Below, in pieces: positions 1 to 11,070 of a DNA stretch of 64,000 nt. Source of the stretch: Flammula alnicola (lineage: Eukaryota > Basidiomycota > Agaricomycetes > Agaricales > Strophariaceae); NCBI GenBank assembly GCA_015499995.1, contig JADNRV010000077.1, positions 1 to 64,000 on the forward strand, given 5' to 3'. A model generated the notes under the pieces. It had not been told where the DNA came from, did no database searches, and was given only the letters and a program-made list of their open reading frames with translations. Both the position numbers and the translations under genes were made by a program. Positions within the stretch are counted from its first letter, which is position 1. Each line of letters begins with the position of its first letter.

Positions 1-249
1 GAACGTTACATACAGTTATTTACCAGCTGAATCACGTTAGAACGAGCACATAGATTGTGATCTATGAAATGCGAGGTTACGAGTGTGACATAGAGTGAGG
101 TCTATGTGACGAGAGTGCTTGAGTGGTCGGCAGAATTTTTCTGCCTCTCACCATGCACTGAGCTATCGAAGTTCTATCGTATTCAGCAAGTTTCTCTCAG
201 AACTTCATTCAATTTTCAATTATCAACAATCTGTATTCTTCACGCCATC

Positions 250-1627
250 ATGCCTGATTTTCAGAACCCTCACCTTCTCACTTGCCCGGATTACTCTTTG
301 GATGCCTATTCTTTGGCTCGAGCAAAATTAGTGTCTGGCACTGTTACCGAAGAGATGGCAATCCAACAATTGGCTCTAGCATGGTCCGCCGGGAACAATG
401 CTGACAAAGCAGCGTGGATTCAGGCCGTGGAACTGGAGAGAGCCGAGGCTGATGAGAGAGATCGCATCGCAAAAGAGGCCGAAGATGCCCTGGTGGCCGC
501 CAAGATCCAGGAACAAGACGACATCCTAAAGGAGGACAAGAAGCAAAATAAGGCGAAGTACTTGCCTGTTCAGGATCGGGCCGTTCCCACCTCCCAACCT
601 GTGGTTCTATCACCCACCGTTGAGGCCAAGTTGACGAAGGGGGGTTGGGTCGCGCTTTGGCATTTGACCAATGAAGGAGTCAAGCACGCAATCAGTGACC
701 CAGCCTCTCTCGACACTGACAAGCTTGACATCATCAGAGATGCAAGCGGCGGCATGTCCCTTATCCCCGCGGGAGCGACGAAGAGTTCTCGCGCTGTCAT
801 CGACGACGCCAACTTGACGTGGGATGAATTCATGCAAGCGGCGACGCGTATGCTTCACCACATGCAGCTGAAGAGGTGGCAGGATGACAGAGTGGAGATG
901 TTCCGCGAGTTTTGGTCCAACCTCCAACTCCACCGTTTCCGCTACTCAGAAGACCCGGTCGAACAGCGCGCTTTGCTCCTTTACCAGTCGGAACAACGGA
1001 AACTCTGGCATGCGACCGTCGATACGAGCGAGTCATACAGCCTCGCGGTTATTTCAGAGGAACTCATTTTGCGAGCTAGGGATAAACTCCGCAGCGAGTT
1101 GTTCAAGAAACAGGTGGCTGAACATGAGTTCACGGTGCGTAGTATGTGTTCCATGTTGCTTCGTTTTCGTGCTGACTTTTCTTTCCTTTCTTTCTTTGCA
1201 CTGTATAACCGCCTCCGCCTCCATTTTGCCTCTGCCTCTGCCTCTTCGCATGTGCCTCCCATTTGCCTCTGCCTCTTTTGCACGTGCCTCTACTCGGTGC
1301 CTCTGCATCCTTCATGCACGTTCAATCTTTCAGGCCAAGACCCTGACCAGCGAGTTGCGGGAGGAGATCGAACTGGCGAGGAGACGTACGTCTCGCCGTT
1401 CGCCGTCACCTCATAGACACGGTCGACGTTCACGTCGATCTGCCTCTCCTCGTGGTCGTACCAGGCGTTGTTCCCCTTCGCCCACGCGCAAGAGGCTCGA
1501 GTTGGATTTTTTTCGGGGCGCAGGCAGTACGGGCTTCGCTGCTTGCGCCGTATGCCTCGGCCGTCACCGACACAGAATCCAGGAATGCGACGCTCCATCG
1601 TTATGGGACAACTCGGGCCCAACCTTC
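250..1627 (+). pseudogene. Gag-like gene of DIRS-1, split by Element I
   Basis: Exon 1 is 250-1134, a 199-nt intron follows (1135-1333, GTGCGT...CAG, rich in CCTCTG repeats), and exon 2 starts at 1334. Exon 2 is cut at 1627 by Element I and resumes at 23029 after the 7-bp duplication, reaching its stop at 23206-23208. The protein has a charged N-terminal half, an Arg/Ser-rich SPSP tract and a C-terminal Cys/His cluster (CAVCLGRHRHRIQEC) like the zinc knuckle of DIRS/Ngaro Gag proteins. The intact equivalent is the DIRS-2 gene at 52442-53999. Confidence 0.8.
1621..1627. repeat. Target-site duplication of Element I, left copy
   Basis: AACCTTC occurs at 1621-1627 and again at 23022-23028. DIRS-2 has it once at the equivalent place, so this is a 7-bp target duplication. 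Confidence 0.88.
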
Positions 1628-2358
1628 CAGCCATGTAAGCTAGAATTATATATGATACCTGGGCTGCCTGCCAATAAGGAGTGTACATCCACAAGGCTAA
1701 CAACCCTTGGGCAGTTGCCCAACACTATGCAACATAATACCTACAGGCTGCCGGGGTGCCAGGATGGCTTTGGTGCTTGTTGTTGGGGCGGGTGATGTAA
1801 ACAGGTCAACAATGCAGAAATGATGTCCAGCACTGTTTTGGGTGCGCTCGTCGTTGGGGGCGCTTTTGGCGCGGAAAAAATCTAATAGGATCTATTAATA
1901 TATTCTGACCTGCCCCCACCCTTTGCGCGCCTCGGGGAGGGCGGGGATGGGATGGATTGACGAGAATGGCTTTGGATGACGTTCCTATTTGGGGCGGGGC
2001 TGCTGTCAAACAACTATCAACAATGTGGGAAATGATGCCCGGGGTTGCATTTGGGCTCTTGCTCATCGTTGGGGGCGGTTTGGAGCACGGGGAAAAATCA
2101 ATGGGTCTATAATATATTGCTACCCATTGCCGCCCTTTGCGCGCCTCAGGGGGCGGGGATGGGTGGATTGACGAGGATGACTTTGGATGACATTCTAAAA
2201 TTAGACGAAAGCGCCCTGTGAGATATTTTTAGATGCTAGCGCTTGTGCTTGTGTCGGTTCCTTATCTATAGATTAGATTGCCAGAAAGCGCCCATCATGA
2301 TATTTTTAGATCCAGATGCTTGTGCCGGCGCCTGTCTCTGTTATCTATAGATTAGATA
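1628..2358 (+). repeat. Element I left TIR
   Basis: About 731 bp, inverted relative to 22288-23021. It holds two or three degenerate internal units, each with GCGCGCCTC, GGATTGACGA and GGATGAC, and two copies of the palindrome CTAATCTATAGATTAG-like sequence (near 2266 and 2342). No coding capacity seen. Confidence 0.85.
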
Positions 2359-3500
2359 CTTTCTTGTATTTGGGCTCCTGCTCGTCGTCGGGGTGGTTTC
2401 GGGCATGGGAAAAATCCAATGGGGTCCCATAATATGTTGCTACCCAATACCCCCCTTTGCGCGCCTCACAGGGCAGCGGAGTGGATGGATTGGTGCGGAT
2501 GGGTTTGGATGACGTTCCAAAAATAACCGCACCAGGTCTGGATATGTTTAGAGCAAATGATGGCATCACGGCATGGAATACTGCGCTTATTTTGGGCATC
2601 CACACCTTTCCTGTTATAATTTTATTAAATGAGACATATATTCGTGATCGACAGATCAGCACTATTCTAATGGTATAATTTTCATCCTAAATTTCAAGGA
2701 GGAAGGGATGGATGGAGCTTTATTCATCTGGATGACGCCGCCCAGAATGGAAACACTTGATGGCCCTACCGTATTGGGATGCCTTCCGCATTCGGAAGTA
2801 ATGTTTCCACTGACTTGCTGCTCAGATAAATCATTCAAAAATCTTGATAAAAACAAATATATCATGTTTCACTAAGGATATTACATCAATAATACTACTA
2901 CTAGATAACGAGAACTCGAATAACTGTGATCATAACGGTGGGCGGCAACGCGCATATCCGGCGCAATCTGAGCAATAGGGGCGCGGCGTACAACCCCAGC
3001 CCATGGCAGCGGTGCGTTGTCCCCTCGCCCTCGTCTCCCACCCCTCTCCCTCGTCGTTCACTCCCGCGGCGTCGTTATCGGCTTGTCGTTGACCTTGCTG
3101 GCCTAGGTCCGAAGCAAAGCTTCGAACGTCGTGAGGCGACGTTGTCGCCTGCCTTCGGTCGTTTGTGCCCATGCTCGGTAGTCCCGAACCTCCCCTTCAC
3201 CTGTTATCCCTTCCCTTTGACTCCACGGTGTCGTACCGCTGAACTCGCTCCCCCAACATCGGACCTACAGCCTCCAAGATCATCTCCATGCATCACTACC
3301 TACGTGTAACGTGGGCTGTGAACGTGGAGACGCCTGGGGATGCGATGATGTGACAGAGAAGGGAGGGAGGGAAGGAGGAGGGAGGAGGTAGGGCCGCGGC
3401 GTTGTTGCTGCGTATTCTGTGGGTGGCGGCACTGTCCAGAAAACGACGGCAGGGCTGGGGGCAATGGCACTTGGCATGCGAACGCGAGCACACCAGCCTA
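2359..3500. other. Element I left outer arm, no gene
   Basis: Another copy of the GC-rich subterminal unit (2360-2520) is followed by AT-rich sequence to about 2930 and GC-rich sequence to 3500. An inverted repeat built on GCTTCGAACGTCGTGAGG sits near 3118-3160. Open frames here lack starts, family motifs or consistent codon use. The region is repeated in inverse in Element II (46390-47345). Confidence 0.6.
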
Positions 3501-3760
3501 AGGGGGTGACCTATGGACTACGTGCATGGGCGGCTTTGGGGAAGGAGACTATGTTGTCTCCTCATTGGCCTGTGGGTGGAAGGGTGAGCCGTGGGGTATC
3601 GAAAGACGAATCGCGGAGTTTACCATGTACCGGGCGGGTCTCCCTCTGCCAGGGTCTCCCCTCGCGCACTCTAACCCCTCATCTCCTATCTGCATCCTTT
3701 GCAAGTCCGCCCATCCGTCAACGAGGGGAGGGCAACATGGTCGGTCTCATTTGAATTGTA
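3500..3760 (-). other. Hairpin/intron module, left arm of Element I
   Basis: Read on the minus strand this holds exon b (ending 3631), an intron at 3630-3570 (GTACAT...CACAG) and an exon carrying a short hairpin (AGGAGAC 3543-3549 with GTCTCCT 3556-3562). The upstream intron of this arm is in the 19396-19480 segment because the Ty3 element inserted between. The intact version is Element II 45877-46160. Confidence 0.6.
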
Positions 3761-3764
3761 CCGT

Positions 3765-5209
3765 TAAAGTGCTAGGTTTCGTCTACGTTGGAAATGATCT
3801 AGCTAGTGGTGCAGAAAGAACTCTACACTCAACACAACCAAACCACAAAAACCAACAACTTGACTAGACGTAGTCTTGTGTGCGAGTCTCGGGGGTAAGA
3901 TATGAAAAAGGAGAAGTGCTTCGACTTATAAGCAAGTCTACGCGGGTTTTGGTATGGGGCGGGTTTTAGTTCCGTAGAACTGGTGTGGTGACTTTCTAAC
4001 TCAAACAGTGCTGAACTCGGACTTTCTTTAACTTGACGACTGGTACGAACTTTGACTTTTAACTTGACTTTAACAACTGGTAACTTTCATGCAGGGACCG
4101 CGACGAGTATGCACTACAACTTTCACGCTACCGCGACGGATACGCGCTACAACTTTCACGTGGTCACGACGGGCGCACGCTACACTTTACAGAAACCCGC
4201 GTCAAACTCTGGTTAACTACTCCTCAAACTTGCAGTGATCGCAAGTTGTTTTGAAGTGTCAAAACTCGGTCTTTATTAAATTAGGTCTGGTGCAACGAGG
4301 TTTAATCTTTCCCTTAGGTGTTTTCACTAGTTTTAAAGCGTCAACTGTGGGGTGGATTGCCTATTCTACTATGTGCGTTACAAGCGTATTTTATACCTAC
4401 TGAGCGCCAAGCTTCTACATGTTGCATATGATTCTACGCGTCTAATAGCTCTACTTTTACTGGTTCGTGGTGTCGTGATTATGAGCCTGCCCGGGTACGG
4501 TAACTGATAAGTCTCCGTTTTACGAGCATATGTTTTTGGTTTCATGGATGAACCGCTATGTCGCGGAACACCTTCTTTGGGTCAATACAGTTGTGTCCGT
4601 TTTTGGACACATTATTGCCCGATTTGGATACACAGCACAGTCGGCGCGGGTTTCCCTTTTGCCGGTGCGGCACGGTGGTTGGTCAAGTTGGAGCCGCTGC
4701 CTCTATGGCGGCCTTCCCCGCGTGCTTCACAATGACATGATCTTTCGAGAGCTCGGTTTATTCGGAACCGAACTACTCGGCCGCTCTACGCGGGTATCGG
4801 ACAGGTGGGTGCGTTGGACAATGGGCATTGTCCAGTCACGTGTTCTTTGGGTCGCGATCGACGCGTCTAACGCCACATCCATATTAGGCTCTGTGCGCCT
4901 CCAGGCTTCGGGATTCTCATTCTACGCGGGTTCCTCCGGTCGAAGCCTCTTGTTTGATTCGCAGGTACACACGGAGGTCATGCTTCTTTGGCATCAACCT
5001 TAGTTCTACGCGTACTTCTGAGCTTACTAGCTAGGCCCGCCGGACCGTAGATAGTTACTTCCGTTGTACTAGGTTATGTGGTTTCCCGCGTGTAATCCAC
5101 TTAGTCGGCCAGCACGAGGTATGCTGCCTACTCTCATTATCCTAGTGCAATAGTTTGATTGATTGGGAAATCGCGAAATTTCACGGGTGGAACGCGCCGC
5201 GCCCTATCA
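3765..5209 (-). repeat. 3' LTR of the Ty3 element
   Basis: 1445 bp, matching 17947-19391. On the minus strand it starts TGATAGGGCGCGG directly after a purine tract. A 157-residue open frame inside it (4530-5003) is duplicated in the other LTR and has no recognisable domain. Confidence 0.93.
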
Positions 5210-5221
5210 TCTCCCCCACAC
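5210..5221 (-). other. Polypurine tract
   Basis: On the minus strand GTGTGGGGGAGA lies immediately before the LTR start TGATAG, the position and composition of a plus-strand priming site in LTR elements. Confidence 0.75.
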
Positions 5222-5699
5222 TTATAATATTGACTGTCCCCAGTCAATGCCGCGTGATCCGAGTATGTTTCCCCCTAAGTCCTGGTTGTTTGGCCGAAAT
5301 GCCGCACGGATCTTTTTCCGTGATTGCTAAGCACTCCTACACTGTCTAGGATCCTTATTCCATCGCGCCGATCAAGCCGACACATGCTGCACGCTCAGAT
5401 TTGATCATGACGTCATCCATCACACACGCGCCCATTGTATATTTTTGCTTCAAGCTTTAGCGCCCGTCTAGAAGTCAAGGTACGTGCAGCGCCCGACCGC
5501 TCAAGCTTTAGGCTCTACGCATGAAACACCTTGCCCATTGTTGTCCCCGATTTCTGCGTGGTTCGCCATTGGCGCACAGACCAGGCTGGACTCAATAAAT
5601 AACGCGGCGATTTTGCTGCTGAATCCAACAACCTTTTCATTGCTCATTTTCAATCTATTCATCACTCGACTCCCTTAGGCCCATAACTCCTCGTCTACA

Positions 5700-7739
5700 A
5701 TGCCTTCCTCTCGTGAACCCTCTCCCTTGCCCTCACTCGACGCCGCCGTCGGACTTTTTGACATTTATGAGTTCATTCGTCCCGCCTTCGATGCCCTCAA
5801 GATTTGTCTACAAGATGGCCTTGACGCGGATTCCGCTTACGCGGCTCTCCAGAGCCAGATGTACTTTATGGTGTGTGTCCCCTTTTTCGATCATTATACA
5901 GCTTTCCTGGGTTAACACAGTCTTTCTATCTTTCAGAACCGTTTCCTGACTTTCGCAGAGGTCGTGGACAGTGAATATTTGATACCCAAAGCCATCCACG
6001 TGCTCCGCCAGCTTCACGCGAATATCGCGCGGCACTTATCTCCCGAGCAACGCATCGCTTTGAACTGCGAGGAGTGGATCTTCGATGATCCTGACCGGGT
6101 GCGCGTTTTCTCATTTTTGCTTGCGTCATGTAGAGGTTGACTATCTTCATTTTTCTAGGCAGCCCTGCCCCTGGACTTCGTTTTCCCACAGCCCAGACCC
6201 GGGGCGCTCAGCTTCACGCCCAAAAGACAGAAGCAAGCGGCAGAGTTTATGCAACAGCAACGCGAGGAAAGCGAGCGTAGGGTCGCTGCCCAGCGAGCAC
6301 GCGAGGAATGCAAACGGGCCATTGCTCTGCGTGAACAAGCAGAACGGGAGGAGGCGGAACACCAGCGCCAGGCCGAAATAGCGCGTCAAACTGAGGTTGA
6401 CCGCCAGAGGGCGCCTACATCCGCCACACCTGGTACGTATCTTTTATCATCGTGTCTTCCAGCATTGCCCTTATGGCTGCTATTCCATCTCTTGCAGATT
6501 TCAGTTCGCTGATCCCTTTTGCAGATGGAGAGTTAGACGAGCTCGATCCCTCGCCACCTCCCACCATATCTTCAAAAACTGCTGGCAAGCGTAAACGCGC
6601 GCCCAACACACGCCGTTCCGCGCGCCAGTTGGCTAAAAGCAAGGTGGTTCTTTCCGAAGATGAGGACGCCCAGCCAGACTCCGCGGGGACGTCCAAAAGA
6701 GCGAAATATGCGCCTTCTCGTCCCCGTACCAAGATCCTGTCTCAGACGGATCTCTTGGAAAAGGCACGTGTTCTATGGGAGCAGACCCCCGCGGGTTTAC
6801 GTGCAAACGCGCCTCCTCCTTTTATTGACGCTGCACAACTTAAGTCGCTCCGACGCGGCTTCCGCCCTCAGGTATGTCGCTACGTTCCCTGCTTCTTCTC
6901 CCTTCCTAGTTTTATCCTGACCGTTCTCTTTGCTGACCACAGATTAAAACCCCCTGCTTTGCATGTGTTATGGGTGACACCCAGGAACACTGTAAATTCC
7001 GCAGGTACAACGAACACTGCGCCCCTTGTGAACATCACAAGCGTGGCCGCTGTTCTTTTGTGTGGACCCCTGAGGAGCGTGCTCATTATCGCGAGCACGC
7101 GTATTCCCTAGGACGGGACTCTTTGGCTAGTAAGTCGGGTCACGCCCTTCCTACTTTCTATTTGTCTGAATTGTCCTATTACAAGGCTTCCAGGATGACC
7201 TCCGGGACATCCAGTTTCATACCAGTCAGGGTCTCATCTCTGCGCGCCAGGCCGAGACCTCATTCGAGCAAGCCGATCGTCTGGCCGGGAAGTTTACCCA
7301 GCGCATTATCGATTTATATAACGAGGATTTCCCAGCCGCATTGACCCGTTCTGTTTTTACCAGTACGCAGTGCGTGGACCTTGTGCTGAAGCACGTGTCG
7401 AAGTTTGACATTAACGACCTCGGCCACCACGGCCTCCCTTTAATCGACGAACTCCTGCTCTTTTTGGATCCCAATGTGTTCAAGGACGTCTCCACTACTG
7501 GCTGGGAACACACCGTTCTCCAGTACCGTTTATATCGCGAGTCTCAAGAGCAACAGACGGCCAACGCTGCGGAACACGCGGAAATCGCGGGCTTACTAGA
7601 CTTGGAGGCCCAAGAAGCCCCTAGCGACGAGGGTAGCGAGGATGGTTCCCCGCGTCCTTCTCACGCCAGCGGGCGCCGCTTCCGTCGCCTCGAGGACGAA
7701 GGCGAGTCGCTTGGTAGCCGTTCCGAGGAAGAGGTTTAA
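5700..7739 (+). CDS. Antisense accessory gene 1 of the Ty3 element, 573 aa, six exons
   Basis: I do not recognise the family. Exons 5700-5870, 5937-6098, 6159-6432, 6498-6871, 6943-7129 and 7186-7739 join in frame (1722 nt, stop TAA). All introns are GT-AG, 56-71 nt. Visible features: a Glu/Gln/Arg coiled-coil stretch at about residues 140-198; a basic, nuclear-localisation-like tract (KRKRAPNTRRSARQLAKSK) at about 233-251; a Cys/His cluster at about 332-363 (CFACVMGDTQEHC, then CAPCEHHKRGRC) that could bind zinc; an acidic tail. It runs opposite to gag-pol, so its introns would not be removed from the retroelement RNA and survive retrotransposition. Nuclear, nucleic-acid-binding function is an inference from the basic tract and Cys cluster only. 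Confidence 0.78.
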
Positions 7740-9450
7740 GACACCTCGTCTATCTTTTGGTAAGTCCTTTCCTTCCAACAGCTTTCCACGCGTGGTTTTC
7801 TAATACTCTCTATAGCATGTCTTATCCCTCCGTGCTTCTCTTGGTCGGACGCGTGTCGTATTTCTTCGGGATGGGCTCTTTATTCTTTAGAGTCCATTTT
7901 TATACATATCTCATACTGCCCAGGGTAGGGGCTAAGCTACCCTTATGTATAGATTTTTTTTTGATAGGGTTTTGGTGTGAGGGGTTCACTTTTATAGTGG
8001 ACCCCTATTTGTTTAATATAGTACGCCAAGTCCATTTGTGAGGACTTGGTATTTTTTTTGTCTTGGTCTCTTTTTCACGTGATCTGACTCTGCGCGACCC
8101 TCTTTGAACTAGCAACCTTCCTGGCGTATTTCTGCTTAGAATAATACGCGTCTATACGCCTTGTTGTTTTTACGCGGGTTTCTACCAGTTCCTTCCGCCG
8201 TTCTTCAGGAAGACATCGACATTCCTCACATTCAGACCTTATTCGATGACTAAACGAGGTTACTAATGCGCCCGTGCTCTACATGAGTGCGTATATGGCT
8301 CAAGTCCTCTTCATATCCTTCGGATTTGGTATAGTCCCTCAGCCGCTCGGATTACGCGTGTTTTTGCTTATAGTACTTTTTCACGGAATGACGTCTATCG
8401 TGTCTTTCCTTCATTAGCATTCCAGCCGAACATTCTTCGTTTGCCGCGGCAAGCACTATCACATTATTACGCCATCAAGGACTTGAACGGGGATCCTTGC
8501 TATCCTCCATTTTACGACACCTTATCGGAGATATATCTTTCGGCGCGTGGTTTTCAGCCGAACGTTCTCGAGCCATTCATTGCATCGGTATGTTAATATA
8601 TTTCCGCGTCTTTATTTGTCTGAATTTTACGCGTGTTTTTAGGATCGCGAGGCGCGGGCTTCATGGGTCCCTTCTCAAGTGGTTCTTTCCACTCAGTCTC
8701 GGCATGAGCATGCATCCACTATTCAACCACGTTGGCTTTATCTCGACTGGGTCGTCCTTAGTGTAGGCTGGCATAGCATAGCGTTTTTGCTGGTGTTTGA
8801 GCCGAAACACGCGTCAATCAAATGTGTTCTATATTTAGACTACTCATTCAATTTCCGGTATTAGTTTTGACCGAGGCTCGCGAACACTGATTGCCGCTCA
8901 ATCATCTAATTATAGACCGCCTGTCTTCGACTTGGCCTATTCACTTCAGGTTTCTACTAGACTGAAGCCATTTTGTATTGATTTTCTGACTCAAGACTTA
9001 GCCGTAGGTAGGCTTCCTTGACTCATAGCTAGTTGATGCATTTTTGCGCGTTTTTCTAGCTCCTGTTGTCTCAGGTTTTATAAGACTTCTCGTCTGTGTT
9101 TGCCGCGTAGATTTAATGTTCCCAGAATTTGGTGTTTTCTCGAACGCGCATCTGTGTCTCCCTCCCCCACACTTGAAAACTTGACTGTCCTCAGGCAAAC
9201 TTCGGGCGCGTGCCGTCGGAGGTACCTTGCCAGCGGTATTTTCATGTGCAAGGCACCTTCCTCGGACCAGGACGCCCGCTCGTAACCAGGCCGGTTTACG
9301 CGTAAAATTTTCACTTCGCAAGTTCTTGACCCGAGTCATCCCGTTCCCTGGTTCGAGCGCAAGAAAGACGCGAGGAGTATAAAAACCCAAGTCGACAGAC
9401 CGGTGAGAGTCAGGGACTTCAGCGTTTCTATCCTTGCTTCTTTCTGCGTT
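7740..9450. other. Spacer between the two Ty3 cargo genes
   Basis: T-rich sequence with many ACGCG motifs. No open frame with exon structure or family motif was found on either strand. It probably contains the 3' UTR of gene 1 and the promoter of gene 2. Confidence 0.5.
9378..9385 (+). promoter_or_regulatory. TATA box of Ty3 accessory gene 2
   Basis: TATAAAAA lies 66 bp upstream of the gene 2 start codon (9451), a normal fungal spacing. It suggests the gene has its own RNA polymerase II promoter. Confidence 0.6.
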
Positions 9451-10946
9451 ATGTCGCCTCAGGACTCTACGGCAAAAGACGGTTTACCAGGTTTCAACGC
9501 AGCTGTCAGCTCGTTGGACAACTATATCGCGCTTCGCGCGCTTTATGGTCGTTTGCCTAGCGTCACCGTCCGATATTTGGCTGATGAGCTTGTGGAGGTT
9601 GTCAAGATTATCGTGCGTTCTTATTCAATCTATCAGTGCACCGACTTTCACCAACTTGTCCGTTTTCCGCGTGTTCATAGCTCCCTTGGGCGGCAACCAC
9701 GGACCTATTGCTTGCCAACCAAGCAGCCTGCGATTTGTTACTTCGCATGCGCAGGGAACACTTGTCACTTAAAGACCTTGCAGGCCTCGGATACCAGCCA
9801 CCTCAACCACTTATCGCCTTGCTCAACATAACCTATCGAATTTATATTCATAGGAACCCGAAGAGTGTTGAAGCGTCGAAGGGTAAGGAGCGCGACAATA
9901 ATTCCGAAGCGCAGCTCAGGGAGAATGTCAAGCGCACTGCTAAGGAGGTAAGGTACTCCGCTTTTCGTCCATCTCTTGTTTAACTTTACTGCCAGGCTCG
10001 CCGTCACCGCGTCAAATCCAAGGCCGCCCTCACCGATACTGATGAAGACATGGAACCCGTTGTCATCGCCGGCGACTCTGAGGCATCCCCAGTTCAGGGA
10101 GAGCCGGTAAGTGCCTAAACACCCCATGTGTACTCCAGAATAACCCCGGTTCATTAGATGCATGTCGACGACGGCGCTCTTTCTAAGGACGTTAGTCCCG
10201 CTCCGTCTACTGAGGCTTCTAAGGGTAAGGCGCCCCCTACTAGGCCCCGTAACATGGCCAAGGAAAGCACCGTGCGTGTCTATTTATTACACGCGTGTTT
10301 CTTAGACCGCTGATTACACGCGTCTTTCTTTATCAGTCCGAGCGCCGCCCCGAGGTGCGCTTTCTCCCTTTGGCATTCATCTCAGGAGTCGATACTAACT
10401 CCCCGGAATACCGTAAGGCCTCAAAGTATGCTCTTCGTGGTAGCAGCAAGGGGACTACATCCAGCAAGCGCCAGCGGTCTACTGCGTCCGTTATGACCGT
10501 CACCGCCAGTCCTTTGCCTGGTGCGTTAATTCTCCACGTGAAACGCTTATTACGCGCGTTCTGACTATCTTAGACACAGCTTCAGCCATAGTCAGTGACC
10601 CTCAAGTCGCAGACGCTCTTGACCGCGTTAAAGCTTTACAAGACGAGGAACAGTTAACTGTTTCTACCCGTCGAGGTATCCTTAAAACGCGCGAGATTCT
10701 GCTTGGTCAACTCGACGAACATAACTATCACCTTCGCTACAACTTGCGTATGCGCGAGATCGTTATTGGCGAGCTTACTCGCTGGAGCGAGGAGCATGAT
10801 CCTGGTGCGCCCCCGTTCCGCGCGTATTTCGAATTCTCTGTCTGATGCTTTGTTTTCCCACAGGTTGTCCCGTCCTCGTTAGACGCTTCAATCGCTCCTT
10901 GTCAGACTTCCGACCTGATACCGTAGCCAGAGGTTTTTCCACTTGA
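9451..10946 (+). CDS. Antisense accessory gene 2 of the Ty3 element, 383 aa, seven exons
   Basis: Family not recognised. Exons 9451-9612, 9681-9947, 9996-10106, 10158-10271, 10337-10520, 10574-10804 and 10864-10946 join in frame (1152 nt, stop TGA). Introns are 48-68 nt with GT-AG ends (GTGCGT or GTAAG donors). The N-terminal about 130 residues look helical (DNYIALRALYGRLPSVTVRY), the middle is low-complexity and charged, and the last about 100 residues look coiled-coil (VADALDRVKALQDEEQL). No transmembrane segment or signal peptide. It ends 125 bp from the 3' end of the pol remnant, tail to tail. Two intact spliced reading frames beside a wrecked gag-pol suggest they are, or recently were, under selection. 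Confidence 0.75.
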
Positions 10947-11070
10947 CGCGCGGAAATGTTCACTTCCAGTAGTACTTGTCAATTTGTACTTGTCGCGTCG
11001 AGTTTTTCCCTCAATGCTGCTTATGCATCTTCATCGCTGTCCGATTCTAAGTCTGGCTCGCTTGCCTCGT

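Noticed and set aside
4530..5003. 157-codon open frame in each LTR (also 18712-19185) as a gene
   Set aside because: It lies antisense inside the LTR, has no start context, domain or splice structure; two copies are identical only because LTRs are.
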